From Stomorhina lunata (taxonomy: Eukaryota > Arthropoda > Insecta > Diptera > Rhiniidae): DNA of 64,000 bases. A model generated the notes under the pieces. The model did no database searches. It was not told the DNA's origin and saw only the letters and a list, made by a program, of their open reading frames with translations. Location: positions 69,256,834 to 69,320,833 of the forward strand of contig OW121743.1 of the NCBI GenBank assembly GCA_933228675.1, given 5' to 3'. This document shows, piece by piece, positions 33,901-45,900 of the stretch; position 1 is the first letter of the stretch; every line of letters starts with the position of its first letter. The position numbers and the translations under genes are program-made.

Positions 33901-36067
33901 GATTTGACACCACTGGATTATTTTCTTTGGGGATATGTGAAGTCGCTCGTCTACGCCAACAAACCAGAAACGTTAGGGGACTTGGAAGCCAACATTCGTG
34001 GCGTTATTGCCAAAATTGGACCTGTAGAATTGGCTTTATTCGAGCCAGCCGCGGCGGCCACATGCCCGAAATCATATTTAAACATTAATGGCATAAAATT
34101 ATCCTTCCAATAAAGCCAAATTGATGGACATTAAAACGATTTTCTTGTGTTTTATTTCAATTCGAAGTTCTATACCTCTAAAAAAAAACACCCATTATAT
34201 ACCACATTTACATATACCAGTTTACCCGCACTTTATATAAATTCCATATTTTAAGTCTATGTTTTGAAATTTGACTATTTCGCGATTAATGCTTGAAAAT
34301 TTGACTATACGAGTACAATTAAATGATTATAAAAATAGTTCCTTATCTAAGTAGGACGTCTTTAGGTTCACTTTCGATAATTTTTCTATCAGTTTACAAT
34401 TCAGAATAATAATTTTTGTATAATTTTAGATAACCTTATTGTCACCCCCGTGAAATATCTCGACGAAAACGAGCCTTTAAAGTCTTTAATCAAATCTATT
34501 TAAATAAAAGTTGGATCGATGTCATTTTTCTCAAAAAACTAAAACAAAATAAAAATCTTTTACTGTCTCAATCCAAAGTATCAACGCCCTTTCTGCGCAA
34601 TCTAACCAATACCAAATATGATATAGTGATCAAGTTTTTGGTGGGTAAATTCAAAATTTTACAAAATTGAAGAAAAATTAACCAACTAATTCACAATAGA
34701 AAATGTTGCATGCCCGCAGTCCCTTGTACACGGAACAGGCACGCAAGTGTCCGGATAAGCGAATGTTCGATAAGCATCGTGAGGCCCATTTGAATCGAGT
34801 GCAATATCAGACCAGACGTACAATGTGGTCGCACATGAGGAATATCAGGCGTCAGAGGGAAGAAGGAGATATAGATGTATTGTTATTATTTTTTCATACG
34901 CACATTAAAAGTATCAAGTAATTTTGATTTGCCTTGAAAACTTGCAGAAACTCTCGAAATACGTGGAAAATGTTATGGGTGATTATGTGGTCTTAAAGAC
35001 CCATCGTGTTATGCCCTGGAAATTTGAATATATTAATGAGGTTTACAATACCTTGGCCTTAGCCCATGCCGATCTTTATACCATTGATGAGAATATATTG
35101 CAAGTACAGGAAAAAGAACGTTTGCTAGTGCTACTGAGAATGCCCACCGATAAATATAAGGATATAGCACAATTTGTTTTTGGCGATAAAAGCACCTATC
35201 AAGAACCAGATGCTCCCGATTATGTACTAATTGCCTATAAGTACTAACTATAAACTTAGATATTCAGGTCTATTTTGAAAATCACTTTCATATGAAATTG
35301 AAATCAAACGAACTTTCAAAGTCCAATTTATGATTCGATATAATTAAGAAGAAGAATACTTAACGACCTATTGATGAAAACTTTTGATTAATTTTTGGAA
35401 ATTCTTCTTCTTCTCTTATTTTTGACTCCCAGTGGAGCATATGGCCTTTTGGAAATTAGAGCCTTTTAAATATTTATGTTATTTCAACACCACAGAGAAA
35501 GTGATTTTCAGAACAGGCCTGATTATGAATTTTTTTAACTTTTCCATAAAATTTAGGAAATTCCTGGCCCGTCTGGAGAAACGCATGATTTTCGCCAAAT
35601 ATTCCATAGAAAAATGTTATCTATTGCATGAAATAGCTCGAGCTCATCTAAAACAAAGTCGTTTTGAGGAGTGTTGCTTATGGGCTCGCAAGGCAGCCGA
35701 AGGTAATGGCTTATCAGAGATTTCAATATTAAATTGAATATAATGTTTTATGTCCCAAATTTCAGAAACAAAAAACTGCAATAGCATTTTATGGCAATTT
35801 CTGAGTATAATGCTCATAGTAAAAGCTCATGCGGTCTTGCATAAAATTGAACGTTGCAAGGAAGCCCTAGATGAAGCCTTTGGCATAGCCGTACGCTTAA
35901 AGAGTCTACAACTGCAATCATTTATTGATATTTGTCGCGCTTTGAACGATCAGGAAATTTCACTTAAAAAACGTACACAATCGGTGGATTCGATTCGTAA
36001 ACGTCGCAGTCGTAGCACTTTTGCAAGTCGTGTTTCGCAACTAACAGCGCCCGATGATGATGAATGA
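30906..36067 (+). CDS. TTC25/ODAD4-like tetratricopeptide-repeat protein, with a possible frameshift
   Basis: Eight exons are inferred: 30906..31140, 31207..31358, 31439..31621, 34430..34640, 34700..34876, 34948..35240, 35557..35702, 35766..36067. All joins fit GT-AG and phase except inside exon 4. There, a run of five C at 34445-34449 shifts the frame: entry gives ITLLSP then a stop, while the second frame continues EISRRKRAFKVFNQIYLNKS to the exon end. One base fewer would give 565 residues. Exon 1 carries a TPR (TEQVIYRDWGLFYTHKQQ..., DPKALYYRSRC). Exon 5 has LHARSPLYTEQAR, and exon 7 has EKCYLLHEIARAHLKQS, a TTC25 hallmark. TTC25/ODAD4 docks outer dynein arms on axonemes, so a sperm or sensory-cilium role is inferred. 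Intron 3 (2.8 kb) contains two transposon relics. The extra C may be a sequencing error or a real disabling change. Confidence 0.75.
31990..32890 (-). mobile_element. Non-LTR retrotransposon relic (RT to RNase H), in the TTC25-like intron 3
   Basis: On the minus strand the segment at 32584-32817 reads ITGALRTTPFKALFVMLNWLP, the usual post-RT linker of Jockey-group elements. At about 32540-32500 a VYTDGSK motif marks the start of RNase H, in a shifted frame. Further downstream on the minus strand are decayed pieces with several stops. No intact domain remains. Confidence 0.7.
32926..34195 (+). mobile_element. Mariner-type transposon with terminal inverted repeats
   Basis: The left end reads GGGTGTTTTTTATTGAGG then TATAGAACTT. 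The right end is the inverted counterpart (AAGTTCTATACCTC, A-run, ACACCC). The repeats are about 28 bp with a few mismatches in the T/A run. TA lies just outside at 32924-32925 and 34196-34197. At 1270 bp it is full-length for the group. It sits in intron 3 of the TTC25-like gene, in the same orientation. Confidence 0.85.
33038..34088 (+). pseudogene. Mariner-type transposase, frameshifted
   Basis: The reading starts at ATG 33038 with LTKEQRLQIVQIYFENNGSV, a helix-turn-helix region. It loses frame at about 33132, where one base appears to be missing. The main frame 33181-34113 holds the catalytic domain: FSDEAHFWLNGYVNKQNCRI with the first Asp, LLFQQDGATCHTA with the second, and WPPRSCDLTPLDYFLWGY with the third. 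There are 36 residues between the second and third Asp, against 34 in classical mariner. Near 34020 a short deletion breaks frame again, and the normal C-terminus (FIRASRGGHMPEIIFKH) is in another frame ending at 34088. With two breaks this copy is not autonomous. Confidence 0.85.
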
Positions 36068-36770
36068 TTGAGTATTAAAAGACTTGAGGTTTTCGTATTT
36101 TTTTGAAATTGTTACATGAATTAAAATATAACTAGAAAATTTTGAAATATAATCAGAAAATATTTCTCGCGAGCCCATTTAACACGGAAAATTAATTCCC
36201 CTATTATAATTAAACGTGGAAAAATTGAAAATTTGAGTTTCTTCCCATTCTCGAAGTCAGTTTATAATATGGGAGGAGGGAAAAGTAAAACAAAACAAGC
36301 GATTAGCCTAGATGAGGTTATACGGGAGCTATGGTCAAATATGAACCGATTTTGCCCGATTTCAATACCAAAATTTTCCAAGAAATTAATATTTATACTA
36401 AATTTCAGTGACCTATATTTTTTCGTTAAGGTTTTATCGTGCCGAAAACAAAAAATCCACTTGAGACTAACGAGACATATCTATTACAAATAATTCGATT
36501 ACGCTGATTTCAATGTAGTCTCAGATTATGAAGATATATTTTTTTTTGTTAAACCCTACCCATGTTATTATTATTGAAATTGTTTTCAATTTGGAGAAAA
36601 ATCAATACAAATTGGCACATACATAGTATATTTGTTATATAAAACAATGTATGCGGAAATTGTTTTGGATGGGTCCATTATCTAGGATACCTCCCATATA
36701 AAAGCTTTCCACGAATCGATTTTTTCACAGCCTAGAGGTATGCTCCATGATATTCACAAAACTCAATTTA
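36068..36770. repeat. TTC25-like 3' flank containing an ancient dispersed repeat
   Basis: From about 36233 to 36740 there are phrases such as GGGAGCTATGGTCAAATATG, AACCGATTTTGCCCGATTTC and CCTCCCATATAAAAGC. They resemble the repeat at 6220-6780. The open frame at 36233-36493 has no recognisable protein features. No AATAAA was seen close to the stop at 36067, though ATTAAA occurs at about 36119. Confidence 0.4.
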
Positions 36771-36774
36771 GGTA

Positions 36775-38095
36775 AATTTTATATAAAATTTTCTATAGAA
36801 AAATTTTTGAAAAAGAAATTTTCTATAGAAAAATTTTTGATAAAAAAATTTTCTATTGATAAAAAAATTTTCTATAGAAAAATGTTTGATAAAAAAATTT
36901 TCTATAGAAAAATTTTTGAAAAAGAAATTTTCTATAGAAAAATTTTTGATAAAAAAATTTTCTATACAAAAATTTTTGATAAAAAAATTTTCTGTAGAAA
37001 AATTTTTGATAAAAAAATTTTCTGTAGAAAAAATTTTCTGTAGATAAAAACATTTTCAATGAAAAATTTTTGATAAAAAAATTTTCTATAGAAAAATTTT
37101 TGATAAAATAATGTTCTATAGAAAAATTTTTGATAAAAAAATTTTCTATAGAAAAAATTTTTGATAAAAAAAATTTTCTATAGAAAATTTTTGATAAAAA
37201 AATTTTCTTTGGAAAAATGTTTGATAAAAAAATTTTCTATAGAAAAATTTTTGATAAAAAAATTTTCTATAGAAAAATTTTTGATAAAAAAATTTTCTAT
37301 AGAAAAATTTTTGATAAAAAAATTTTCTATAGAAAAATTTTTGATAAAAAAAAATTAGAAAAATTTTCTATAGAAAAATTTCGATAAAAAATTTTTCTAT
37401 AGAAAAATTTTCTATAGAAAAATTTTCTATAGAAAAATTTTTGATAAAAAAATTTTCTATAGAAAAATTTTTGATAAAAAAATTTTCTATAGAAAAATTT
37501 TTGATAAAAAAATTTTCTATAGAAAAGTTTTTGGTAAAAAATTGTCTATAGAAAAGTTTTTGGTAAAAAATTGTCTATAAAAAATTTTTCTATAAAAAAA
37601 TTTTCTATAGAAAAATTTTCTATAGAAAAATTTTCGATAAAAAAATTTTTCTATAGAAAAATTTTTGATAAAAAAATTTTCTATAGAAAAATTTTTGATA
37701 AAAAAATTTTCTATAGAAAAGTTTTTGGTAAAAAATTGTCTATAAAAAATTTTTCTATAAAAAAATTTTCTATAGAAAAATTTTCTATAGAAAAATTTTC
37801 GATAAAAAAATTTTTGATAAAAAAATTTTCTATAGAAAAATTTTTGATAAAAAAATTTTCTATAGAAACATTTTTGATAAAAAAATTTTCTATAGAAAAA
37901 TTTTTGATAAAAAAATTTTCTATAGAAAAATTTTTGATAAAAAAATTTTCTATAGAAAAGTTTTTGGTAAAAAATTGTCTATAAAAAATTTTTCTATAAA
38001 AAAATTTTCTATAGAAAAATTTTAGATAAAAAAATTTTCTATAGAAAAACTTTTGATAAAAAAATTTTCTAAGAAAAATTTTTGATAAGAATATT
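36775..38095 (+). repeat. 30-bp minisatellite array (TGATAAA linker), about 43 copies
   Basis: The monomer is CTATAG, AAAAATTTT, TGATAAAAA, then AATTTT, with a 30-base period. Some stretches skip the linker, giving runs of CTATAG palindromes (near 37400 and 37600). A longer block with GTTTTTGGTAAAAAATTGTC recurs at about 37540, 37720 and 37960, suggesting a higher-order unit. Long open frames here on both strands are repeat translations. Confidence 0.95.
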
Positions 38096-39320
38096 AAAAA
38101 ATGGAGTAGAAAACTTTTTCTCTTTAAAACATTAGAACTGCATATTGAAATCCAAATTTTAAATAAAACCATTTTTATTATTTTATTAAGAATTTTCTTG
38201 TTTTTTTTATTTTTGAGAAAAAATGTTTTTAAGTTTTGTTGTTTTAGTTTTGTGATGCTTAAATACATTCTAAGTTTTTTTTCTTTAAATTAATTTTGTA
38301 TTACTAAAATGCTTATTTTTTTCTCTCATATATTTTTATAAATTTTGAAGTATGAAAAATTGTTACCAAGTACAATTTAAGGATTTTGTTAATTGTTAAT
38401 AATTAATTAATTTTTGTTTAATACATAAAAGTATTATGAATGTGTTTTTTATATATAAATGGTAAAAATGTTAAATAAGTTAACAAATTAAGTAACTAAT
38501 AAAATCTCTTAGATTTTAACATTTTTCTTTTTTTGTATAATAATTATAATTTTAAATATACATGAATATAACAATTACAATAAGAAAACCTGATTTTTGT
38601 AAATTAAAAATGAATAGAAGTTGTTAAAATAAGAATTAGTATAAAAATGATTTTCAAAACTAAGGGAATTGAAGAAAAATTATACAAACAAAGAGGTCTT
38701 AATTATCTAGGAATCAGAAAAGTTTAATTCCGAAGACATATTCTCGCACTCTATTCAAATTGTCTAATAGATAAATTTAGTTGCATACTTTAAGGAGGTT
38801 CGAGTTAAATAATGTATATATTATTTTCGAATCTCCTAAAAGTATACTTTAATATTTTCTATAATACAAAATCTCATTAATATTTAATCGAATCAAGTGC
38901 GAGAGATTAAAGATACTCAGTTTTATTTTTCTTTCTGTTTTGAAAAATTTGTAAATACTTTTGTTATTTTAATTTAATATTGAACGGAAAGTTTCAGTTT
39001 TTTTGTTATTACTTATTTTAATATTTAAATATTTTAACTGTAATTAGTGCATTTTGATTTAAAAAATTGTTTTTTTGTTTTTATAGAAAAATGTTTTGTA
39101 ACACAGTTTTGAGATTTTGTTAAAGATTTCTATGATTTCTATTTAATTTTAGTTTTATTGAATGTTTTATTGTTTTGTTAATAAATATTTGTTAAGGTTT
39201 AGTTTTAGAAAAATGAGATGTGTGTAAAATTTGAACAAAATTAACCAAAAATTTATCAAAATTCCTACTTTATGGAAAAATGTACACAATTTTTTAAAAG
39301 TTTTCAAAATACCAAAATTT
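38096..39320. other. AT-rich spacer containing a fold-back element at about 38740-38905
   Basis: Nested inverted arms are present. GCATACTTTAAGGAGGTTCGA (38783) pairs with TCGAATCTCCTAAAAGTATAC (38827). CTCGCACTCTATTC (38743) pairs with GAATCAAGTGCGAG (38890). Both pairings are imperfect. The rest holds nothing recognisable. Confidence 0.5.
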
Positions 39321-40940
39321 TTATAAGAAAAATTTAAAAAAAATTTTTTATTTATATAGGAAAAAATTTAATAACAACAATTTTCTATAAAAAACTTTAA
39401 TATCGAGAATTTTCTATAAAAAATTTTAATATCGAAAATATAAAAAAAAAAATTATATCGATAATTTTCTTTTAAAAATTTTTATATTGAAAATATTTTA
39501 TAAAAAATTTTACTATCAAAATTTTTCTATAAAAAATTTTAATATCAAAAATTTTCTATAAAAAATTTTAATATCAAAAATTTTCTATAAAAAAAATTAA
39601 TATCGAAAATTTAAAAAAAAAAATTATATCTATAATTTTCTTTTAAAAATTTTTATATTGAAAACATTTTACAAAAAATTTTAATATCAAACATTTTCTA
39701 TAAAAAATTTTACTATCAAAAATTTTCAATAAAAAATTTTAATATCGAAAATTTTCTATAAAAAAAGTTAATATCGAAAATTGCCAATAAACAATTTTAA
39801 TATCGAAAATATTAAACAAAAATTTTATATCGATAATATTCTTTAAAAAATTTTACTATCGAAAATTTTCTATAAAAAATTTTACTATCGAAAATTTTCG
39901 ATAAAAAATGTTAATATCGAAAATTTCTATAAAAAATTTGAATATCGAAAATTTCTATAAAAAACTTTAATATCGAAAATATTTTAAAAAATATTTTAAT
40001 ATCGGTGATTTTCTTTTAAAAATTTTTATATCGAAAAGCTTTTATAAAAAATGTTAATATCGAAAATTTTTTATAAAAAATTTTAATATCGAAAATTTTT
40101 TATAAAAAATTTTAATATCGAAAATTTTTTATAAAAAATGTTAATATCGAAAATTTTTTATAAAAAATTTTAATATCGAAAATTTTTTATAAAAAATTTT
40201 AATATCGAAAATTTTTTATAAAAAAATTTTAATATCGAAAATTTTTTATAAAAAAATTTTAATATCGAACATTTTTTATAAACAATTTTAATATCGAAAA
40301 TTGTCAATAAAAAATTTTAATATCAAAAATTTTGTTTTAAAAATGTTAATATCGAAAATTTTCTATAAACAATTTTAATATCGAAAATTTTCTACAAAAT
40401 AATTTTAATATTAAAAATTTTAATATCGAAAGTTTAAAAAAAAAATTATATCGATAATTATCTTTTGAAAATTTTTTATACAAAATTTTAATATCGAAAA
40501 TTTTGTATAAAAAATTTTAATATCGAAAATTTTCTATGAAAAATTTTAATATTAAAAATTTTTTAGAAAAAATTTTAATATCGAAAATTTTCTATAAAAA
40601 AATTAATATTGAAAATTTTCTATAAACAATTTTACTATCAAAAATTTTCTATAAAAAATTCTAATATCGAAAATTTTCTTGAAAAATATTTTAATATCGA
40701 AAATTTCTATAAAAATTTTTATATCGAAGATTTTCTAAAAAAAATTTTATAACGAAAATTTTCTAAAATAAAATTTTAACATCAAAAATTTATTATAAAA
40801 AAATTATACCATCAATAATTTTCTATAAAAAATTTTAATATCGAAAATTTTCTATAAAAACTGATATCAACAATTTTCTATAAAAACTTTTAATATCAAA
40901 AATTTTCTATAAAAATTTTAATATCATAAACTTTCTATAA
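39321..40940 (-). repeat. 29-bp minisatellite array, inverted CGATATT type
   Basis: On the plus strand units read TTTTAATATCGAAAATTTTC followed by TATAAAAAA, at about 29 bases. This is the reverse complement of the CGATATT-linker type at 52-58 kb. CTATAG is usually CTATAA here. Conservation is moderate, best at 40060-40260. Confidence 0.85.
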
Positions 40941-41715
40941 TCGATGGATTTTCTTAGCATAAGGTTTAAGTTATTTGGAACATTCCCAGTTTTTCTATCA
41001 CCGAGAAATGATGGAAAATTTTTGCCATTTTAAATTTTTTTCAAAATTTTAAAGAATACAAATTTTTTGATTTAAAAATTTCTTTTTTTTTTTAATTGTG
41101 ATTTAATTAACTCCAAAACCATTCATTACACAAAAAACTTAGGCTAGCACGACTTAAGGCCAATTTTTTCCTTAACTCATTAATGTATAACTAGAACAAC
41201 ATGTTCAAAAATCCCAAATTTTAGAAAAAAAAGTTGATGAAAAAAAGAAAAATTCGGGTGTTTTGTACTTAGGAGACCTCTAAATTATTAAAGAAAATAG
41301 TTTAACAAAAATTACATTTTGGCTGTTAATTAGTGTTATCAATACCTACATACTTTTTTTTGAAAAATTTCAAAATTTCACCACTTTTACTCGTATAGAG
41401 AAATTTTAAAAATTTTAAAATTTTTTGAAGAAAATGTATTGTTTTTAAATTTTATACAATTTTGAGCAAAATTTTCCATAATTTTATAAGAAAATTTGTA
41501 TTTTTTATAAGGAAATTTTCACTATTTTGATAGGATTTTCTTTAAATTTACCATTTTCATAGGGAAATTTTTAAAATTTCATTTGTTATAGTAAAATTTT
41601 CAAAATTTCAATGTTTTTATAGAGAAATTTAGAGCTAAATCGCCGCATTCGATATCGATCGAAAAATAAGATATTTTAGTAAAATTTGTGTAGCATACTT
41701 TTGGGGCAATCAAAA
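40941..41715. other. AT-rich spacer before the Helitron
   Basis: No gene was seen. A few degenerate satellite-like units lie at about 41370-41630 (plus strand, AAATTTTCACTATTTTGATAGG-like). The base before the Helitron start is A at 41715. Confidence 0.4.
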
Positions 41716-41899
41716 TCTATATATATAAAAATGGTGTAAAAAATGTATAGTAATTCATCAAATGAGAACGGCTAGGCCGATTTCTGTAAAAATTTTTGTC
41801 AGTTATTCGTATTTTCGAGGAGAAGGTCTTTTCGGAAGAAAATTTTGGAAAATCCCTCTGGAAAAGTCGGAAAATTGGAAAAATAGAAAATTAGTGTAA

Positions 41900-42435
41900 A
41901 TCAATGTAAATCAAAATCCGATAGATGGCGTTGTACATTGACTTACATTTCTTTTGTAAGAAAAAACCAAACCAAGAGAGTGAGTATGAAATCACTCACA
42001 TTCTTATTAGAGTGCTATGGGAATTATGCATGTGTGTGTTAAAGCAAAGCACAATTATCCGAAAGATAATGAATAGATCGAAATGAAGACATTTTCTTAT
42101 TGGATTACTCAAATTTAGTTGGATAGTGGTCTAATTTGACAAAAAGTCTTCAATGTAAATCAAGCTTTATGCCAATTCCGATAGATGGCGTTGTACATTG
42201 ACTTACATTTCTTTTGTAAGAAAAAACCAAACAAACCAAGAGAGTGAGTAAGAAATCACTCACATTCTTATTAGAGTGCTATGGGAATTATGCATGTGTG
42301 TGTTAAAGCAAAGCACAATTATCCGGAAGATAATGAATAGATCGAAATGAAGACATTTTCTTATTGGATTACTCAAATTTAGTTGGATAGTGGTCTAATT
42401 TGACAAAAAGTCTTCAATGTGAATAAAGCTTTACT
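41900..42435 (+). repeat. Tandem duplication of about 260 bp in the Helitron 5' region
   Basis: ATAGATGGCGTTGTACATTG occurs at 41921 and 42181. The following roughly 240 bases are nearly identical, with small differences only (AACCAAACCAAG versus AACCAAACAAACCAAG, GTATG versus GTAAG). The duplication lies upstream of the RepHel start, where the promoter should be. Confidence 0.9.
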
Positions 42436-42447
42436 GCCAATTTACAA

Positions 42448-42582
42448 GATGCCTTTTTAAGGCACGAGTGGAGACTTTTTTACATTAGTGTGAGAGAGAT
42501 GCGGTTATCTTTGTTTCGCTCACACTAATGTAAAAAGTCTTCACTGGTGCCTTAAAAAGACCACGTGTAAATTGGCAGTTAG
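42448..42582. repeat. Long imperfect inverted repeat in the Helitron 5' region
   Basis: The left arm (CTGCCAATTTACAAGATGCC, then TTTTTAAGGCACGAGTGGAG, then ACATTAGTGTGAG) pairs with the right arm (CTCACACTAATGTAAAAAG, then TCTTCACTGGTGCCTTAAAA, then GTGTAAATTGGCAG). Arms are about 60 nt with a loop of roughly 20-25 nt. Pairing is interrupted by a few mismatches. Confidence 0.85.
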
Positions 42583-42819
42583 ACTGTGCTCAATTTGACA
42601 GGTGTATTTTTCACACTGTCATTTTCTACACCAAATGTTCTACTTTTCTTGCCGCAATTTATTCCAGTTTTGTGTATTACTAAATTAATTCCGGATTGTT
42701 GTAAATCACGCATTATATCCACATACGGTAAAAGCATTACAATTAATTGAAAATTTGTGCAATATTTGTCAAAAAATTCATTCTAAAAAAAAATAAGTTT
42801 GTATGAAAAAAGTGAGTTT

Positions 42820-42915
42820 ATGTAATTGGATTCCGAGCATCCATACAGAAGCATTTTCAGTGAAAAAAGATAGTATATCCAATTGGATTCCGAGCATTCA
42901 TACAGAAGCATTTAT
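42820..42915 (+). repeat. Short direct repeat upstream of the Helitron RepHel start
   Basis: AATTGGATTCCGAGCAT, followed by C/TCATACAGAAGCATTT, occurs at about 42823 and again at 42881, a 58-base period. This is a two-copy duplication in the leader. Confidence 0.7.
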
Positions 42916-42998
42916 TCCGTAAGTTTGTTTTTTTCTTTTGGATTGGATTAGTCAAAAACGTCTTTATTGGTTTTCAGGGAGACTTATTTGCTTCACTA

Positions 42999-45900
42999 AT
43001 GCCTGCTATTAGACGATCAAACGTTGGACGACGTACACGTCGTGCAATAATTTCTCAAAATGTCCGTGATGATCAAATGGAAGAGGAACGTGCACAACAA
43101 AATGAATGGAGACGAGCCCATATTGCACAGCTTCGCGCTGCACAATCACCTCCTCAAATTCCACAAAACAATACCAGAAGAAGGTCAGTCGTAAATGTTG
43201 ATTTGAATCGGGCTGCTTTTGGATACAATTCTGCATTCGCCTACAAAGAACTTCGCTGCGTTGATATCGGTTCATTGTCTGTCGTTTGCCAGCATTGCAA
43301 GGCATTGAAGTTTCAATCGGAAACCCCCGGCTTATGCTGCGCTGGTGGCAAGGTAAAATTGCCTGTTTTGCCTCCTCCGCCAGAGCCATTGTATTCGCTT
43401 CTCTATGGAAATACAATTCAATCAAAACATTTCCTATCGAATATACAAAAATATAATGGATGCTTTCAAATGACGTCATTTGGAGCCGAAGTAATTCATC
43501 AACCCGGCTATAATCCGAGTTATAAGGTAATGACGTCTCATTATTATCAAAATCAATAATTCTTCTCATTCCTTTCGAAATTGATTCTAAATATTCAGAT
43601 TCAAGGTCAAATTCATCATCGAGTGGGCGCTTTGTTACCACCACCAAACGAAGACCATAAGTTCCTTCAGATCTATTTCGTTGGTGATTCGGCAATTGAA
43701 CTAGATCAGCGTTGTGCAATTTTTACAGCAACGAAACGTGAAATTATTCAACAATTGCAAAATCTTCTGCATGAGCAAAATGAGTTGGTTAGATTGTTTA
43801 AAACTGCATTAGAGACAATGCATTCTGACGACCACAAAATTATTATTAGAGCAGACAAAAGACCCGCTGGAGGCCATGCAAGGCAATTCAATGCTCCGAC
43901 TATCAATGAAGTCGCAGTGGTGATTGTTGGAGAGAATGTAGAATCACGCGATATTGTTCTCAAGCGTCGAGATGGTGGACAATTGCAGCGCGTGTACGAG
44001 ACTCATCGGTCATACGATACACTTCAATACCCTTTGATGTTCTGCGGTGGAGAGGATGGCTATCACTTCAATATAAAAATGGTCAATCCAACGACAGGTT
44101 TGTTTACAAGTCATTATTAATTTTTTCCTATTCTACAATTTAGTTACAATTCATATTTCAGGAGAAGAAATGAATAAGAAGGTCAGCTCCATGAACTTCT
44201 ATGCGTTCAGATTATTATTTATTCGGGAAGAAATTGACAATCATCTGTTGAGATATGGCCGGTTGTTTCAACAGTTCTCCGTCGACATGTACGTCAAGGT
44301 CGAAACGGAGCGTCTCAATTTCCTTCGTCATAATCAGTCAAAGTTACGATCAGACGAGTATATTCACTTGCGTGACGCCATCTCTACTGAAGGAGATGCG
44401 ACCAACATCGGTAGTTTGACCATTCTCCCAGCTACTTACGTTGGAAGCCCGCGCCATATGCATGAGTACGCTCAAGACGCGATGACGTACGTGCGGAATT
44501 ACGGACGACCGGATTTATTCATAACGTTTACTTGCAATCCTAAATGGCCTGAAATTACGAATCTGTTGCTGACAGGACAAACATCCAGCGACCGACACGA
44601 CCTCATTGCACGAGTATTCAAGCAATACCTCAGGGTACTCATGGATTTCATCGTTAAGCAAAAGGTTTTTGGCGTAGTTCGTTGTTGGATGTACTCAGTT
44701 GAATGGCAGAAGCGTGGACTACCACATGCACACATTCTGCTTTGGATGTTCGACAAGATCCAACCAGATCATATTGATTCGATAATTTCTGCGGAAATAC
44801 CAGACCCAGAAACTGATTCAGAACTTCATTCCATTGTGACAACGAATATGATCCATGGTCCTTGCGGAGTCCACAACCCAGCCTCACCGTGCATGGAAAA
44901 CGGAAATTGCACAAAGCGTTTTCCCCGTCCCTTTGTAACTGACACAATCAGTGGAATGGACGGATATCCGTTGTATCGGCGTCGTTCTCCAAGTGATAAT
45001 GGTAGATCCATCGTGATGAAGGTGAAAGGAAACGATGTCGTCGTCGATAACCGCTGGATCGTTCCATATTGTCCGCTTTTGTCGAAAACATTCTCAACGC
45101 ACTGCAATGTTGAGTACTGCAACTCAATCAAAGCCATAAAATACGTTTGCAAATATGTGAACAAAGGGAGCGACATGGCGGTCTTTGGTGTTGCCAATCC
45201 AAACGCAAACGACGAGGTGACGAAATTTCAAATTGGACGTTACGTGAGTTGCAACGAGGCAATTTGGCGGCTGTTTTCATTTCCGATACACGAACGTCAC
45301 CCGACTGTCGTACATTTGGCAGTTCACTTGGAGAACGGTCAGCGTGTCTACTTTACAGAAGCAAATGCAGCGCTAAGAGCAGAACGACCACCAGCGACAA
45401 CATTGACAAATTTCTTTTCGACATGCCAAAGCGATTCATTCGCAAGGACTTTACTCTATTCTGAAATGCCACGCTATTACACATGGAACGCTGCATCGAA
45501 GAATTTCCAACGCCGGAAAAAAGGTGATACTGTTGCTGGCTTCACTGATGTTTATTCGACTGATGCCCTCGGACGAATATACACAGTTCATCCACGCCAA
45601 GACGAATGCTTCTATCTTCGCTTACTTTTGCTGAACATTAGAGGCCCCACATCCTTCGATTCCCTTCGTACTGTGGATGGTGTGCTGTGCGCCACTTTTC
45701 GGGAGGCTTGCCAACGTTTGAATTTGCTCGAAAACGATTCACATTGGGACTTAACGCTCGCCGATGCAATTGTTTCTGCGCCAGCGAATCAAATTCGTAC
45801 ATTGTTTGCGATCATCATAGCCACATGTAATCCATCGAATCCAACCGCATTGTTTGACAAATACAAGGACGATATGGCTGACGACATTTTGCACAGAGTT

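Noticed and set aside
35432..35556. An alternative seventh exon of the TTC25-like gene starting at 35433
   Set aside because: Joining 35240 to 35557 keeps frame and continues the family motif directly, whereas the 35433 acceptor leads to a stop in the required phase.
36747..38268. Open frames encoding KKFSIEKFLI-type repetitive proteins on both strands
   Set aside because: They are direct translations of the 30-bp minisatellite. Phase happens to stay open because the monomer length is a multiple of three.
43009..43719. 236-residue minus-strand open frame
   Set aside because: It is antisense to the first two RepHel exons and shows no domain of its own.
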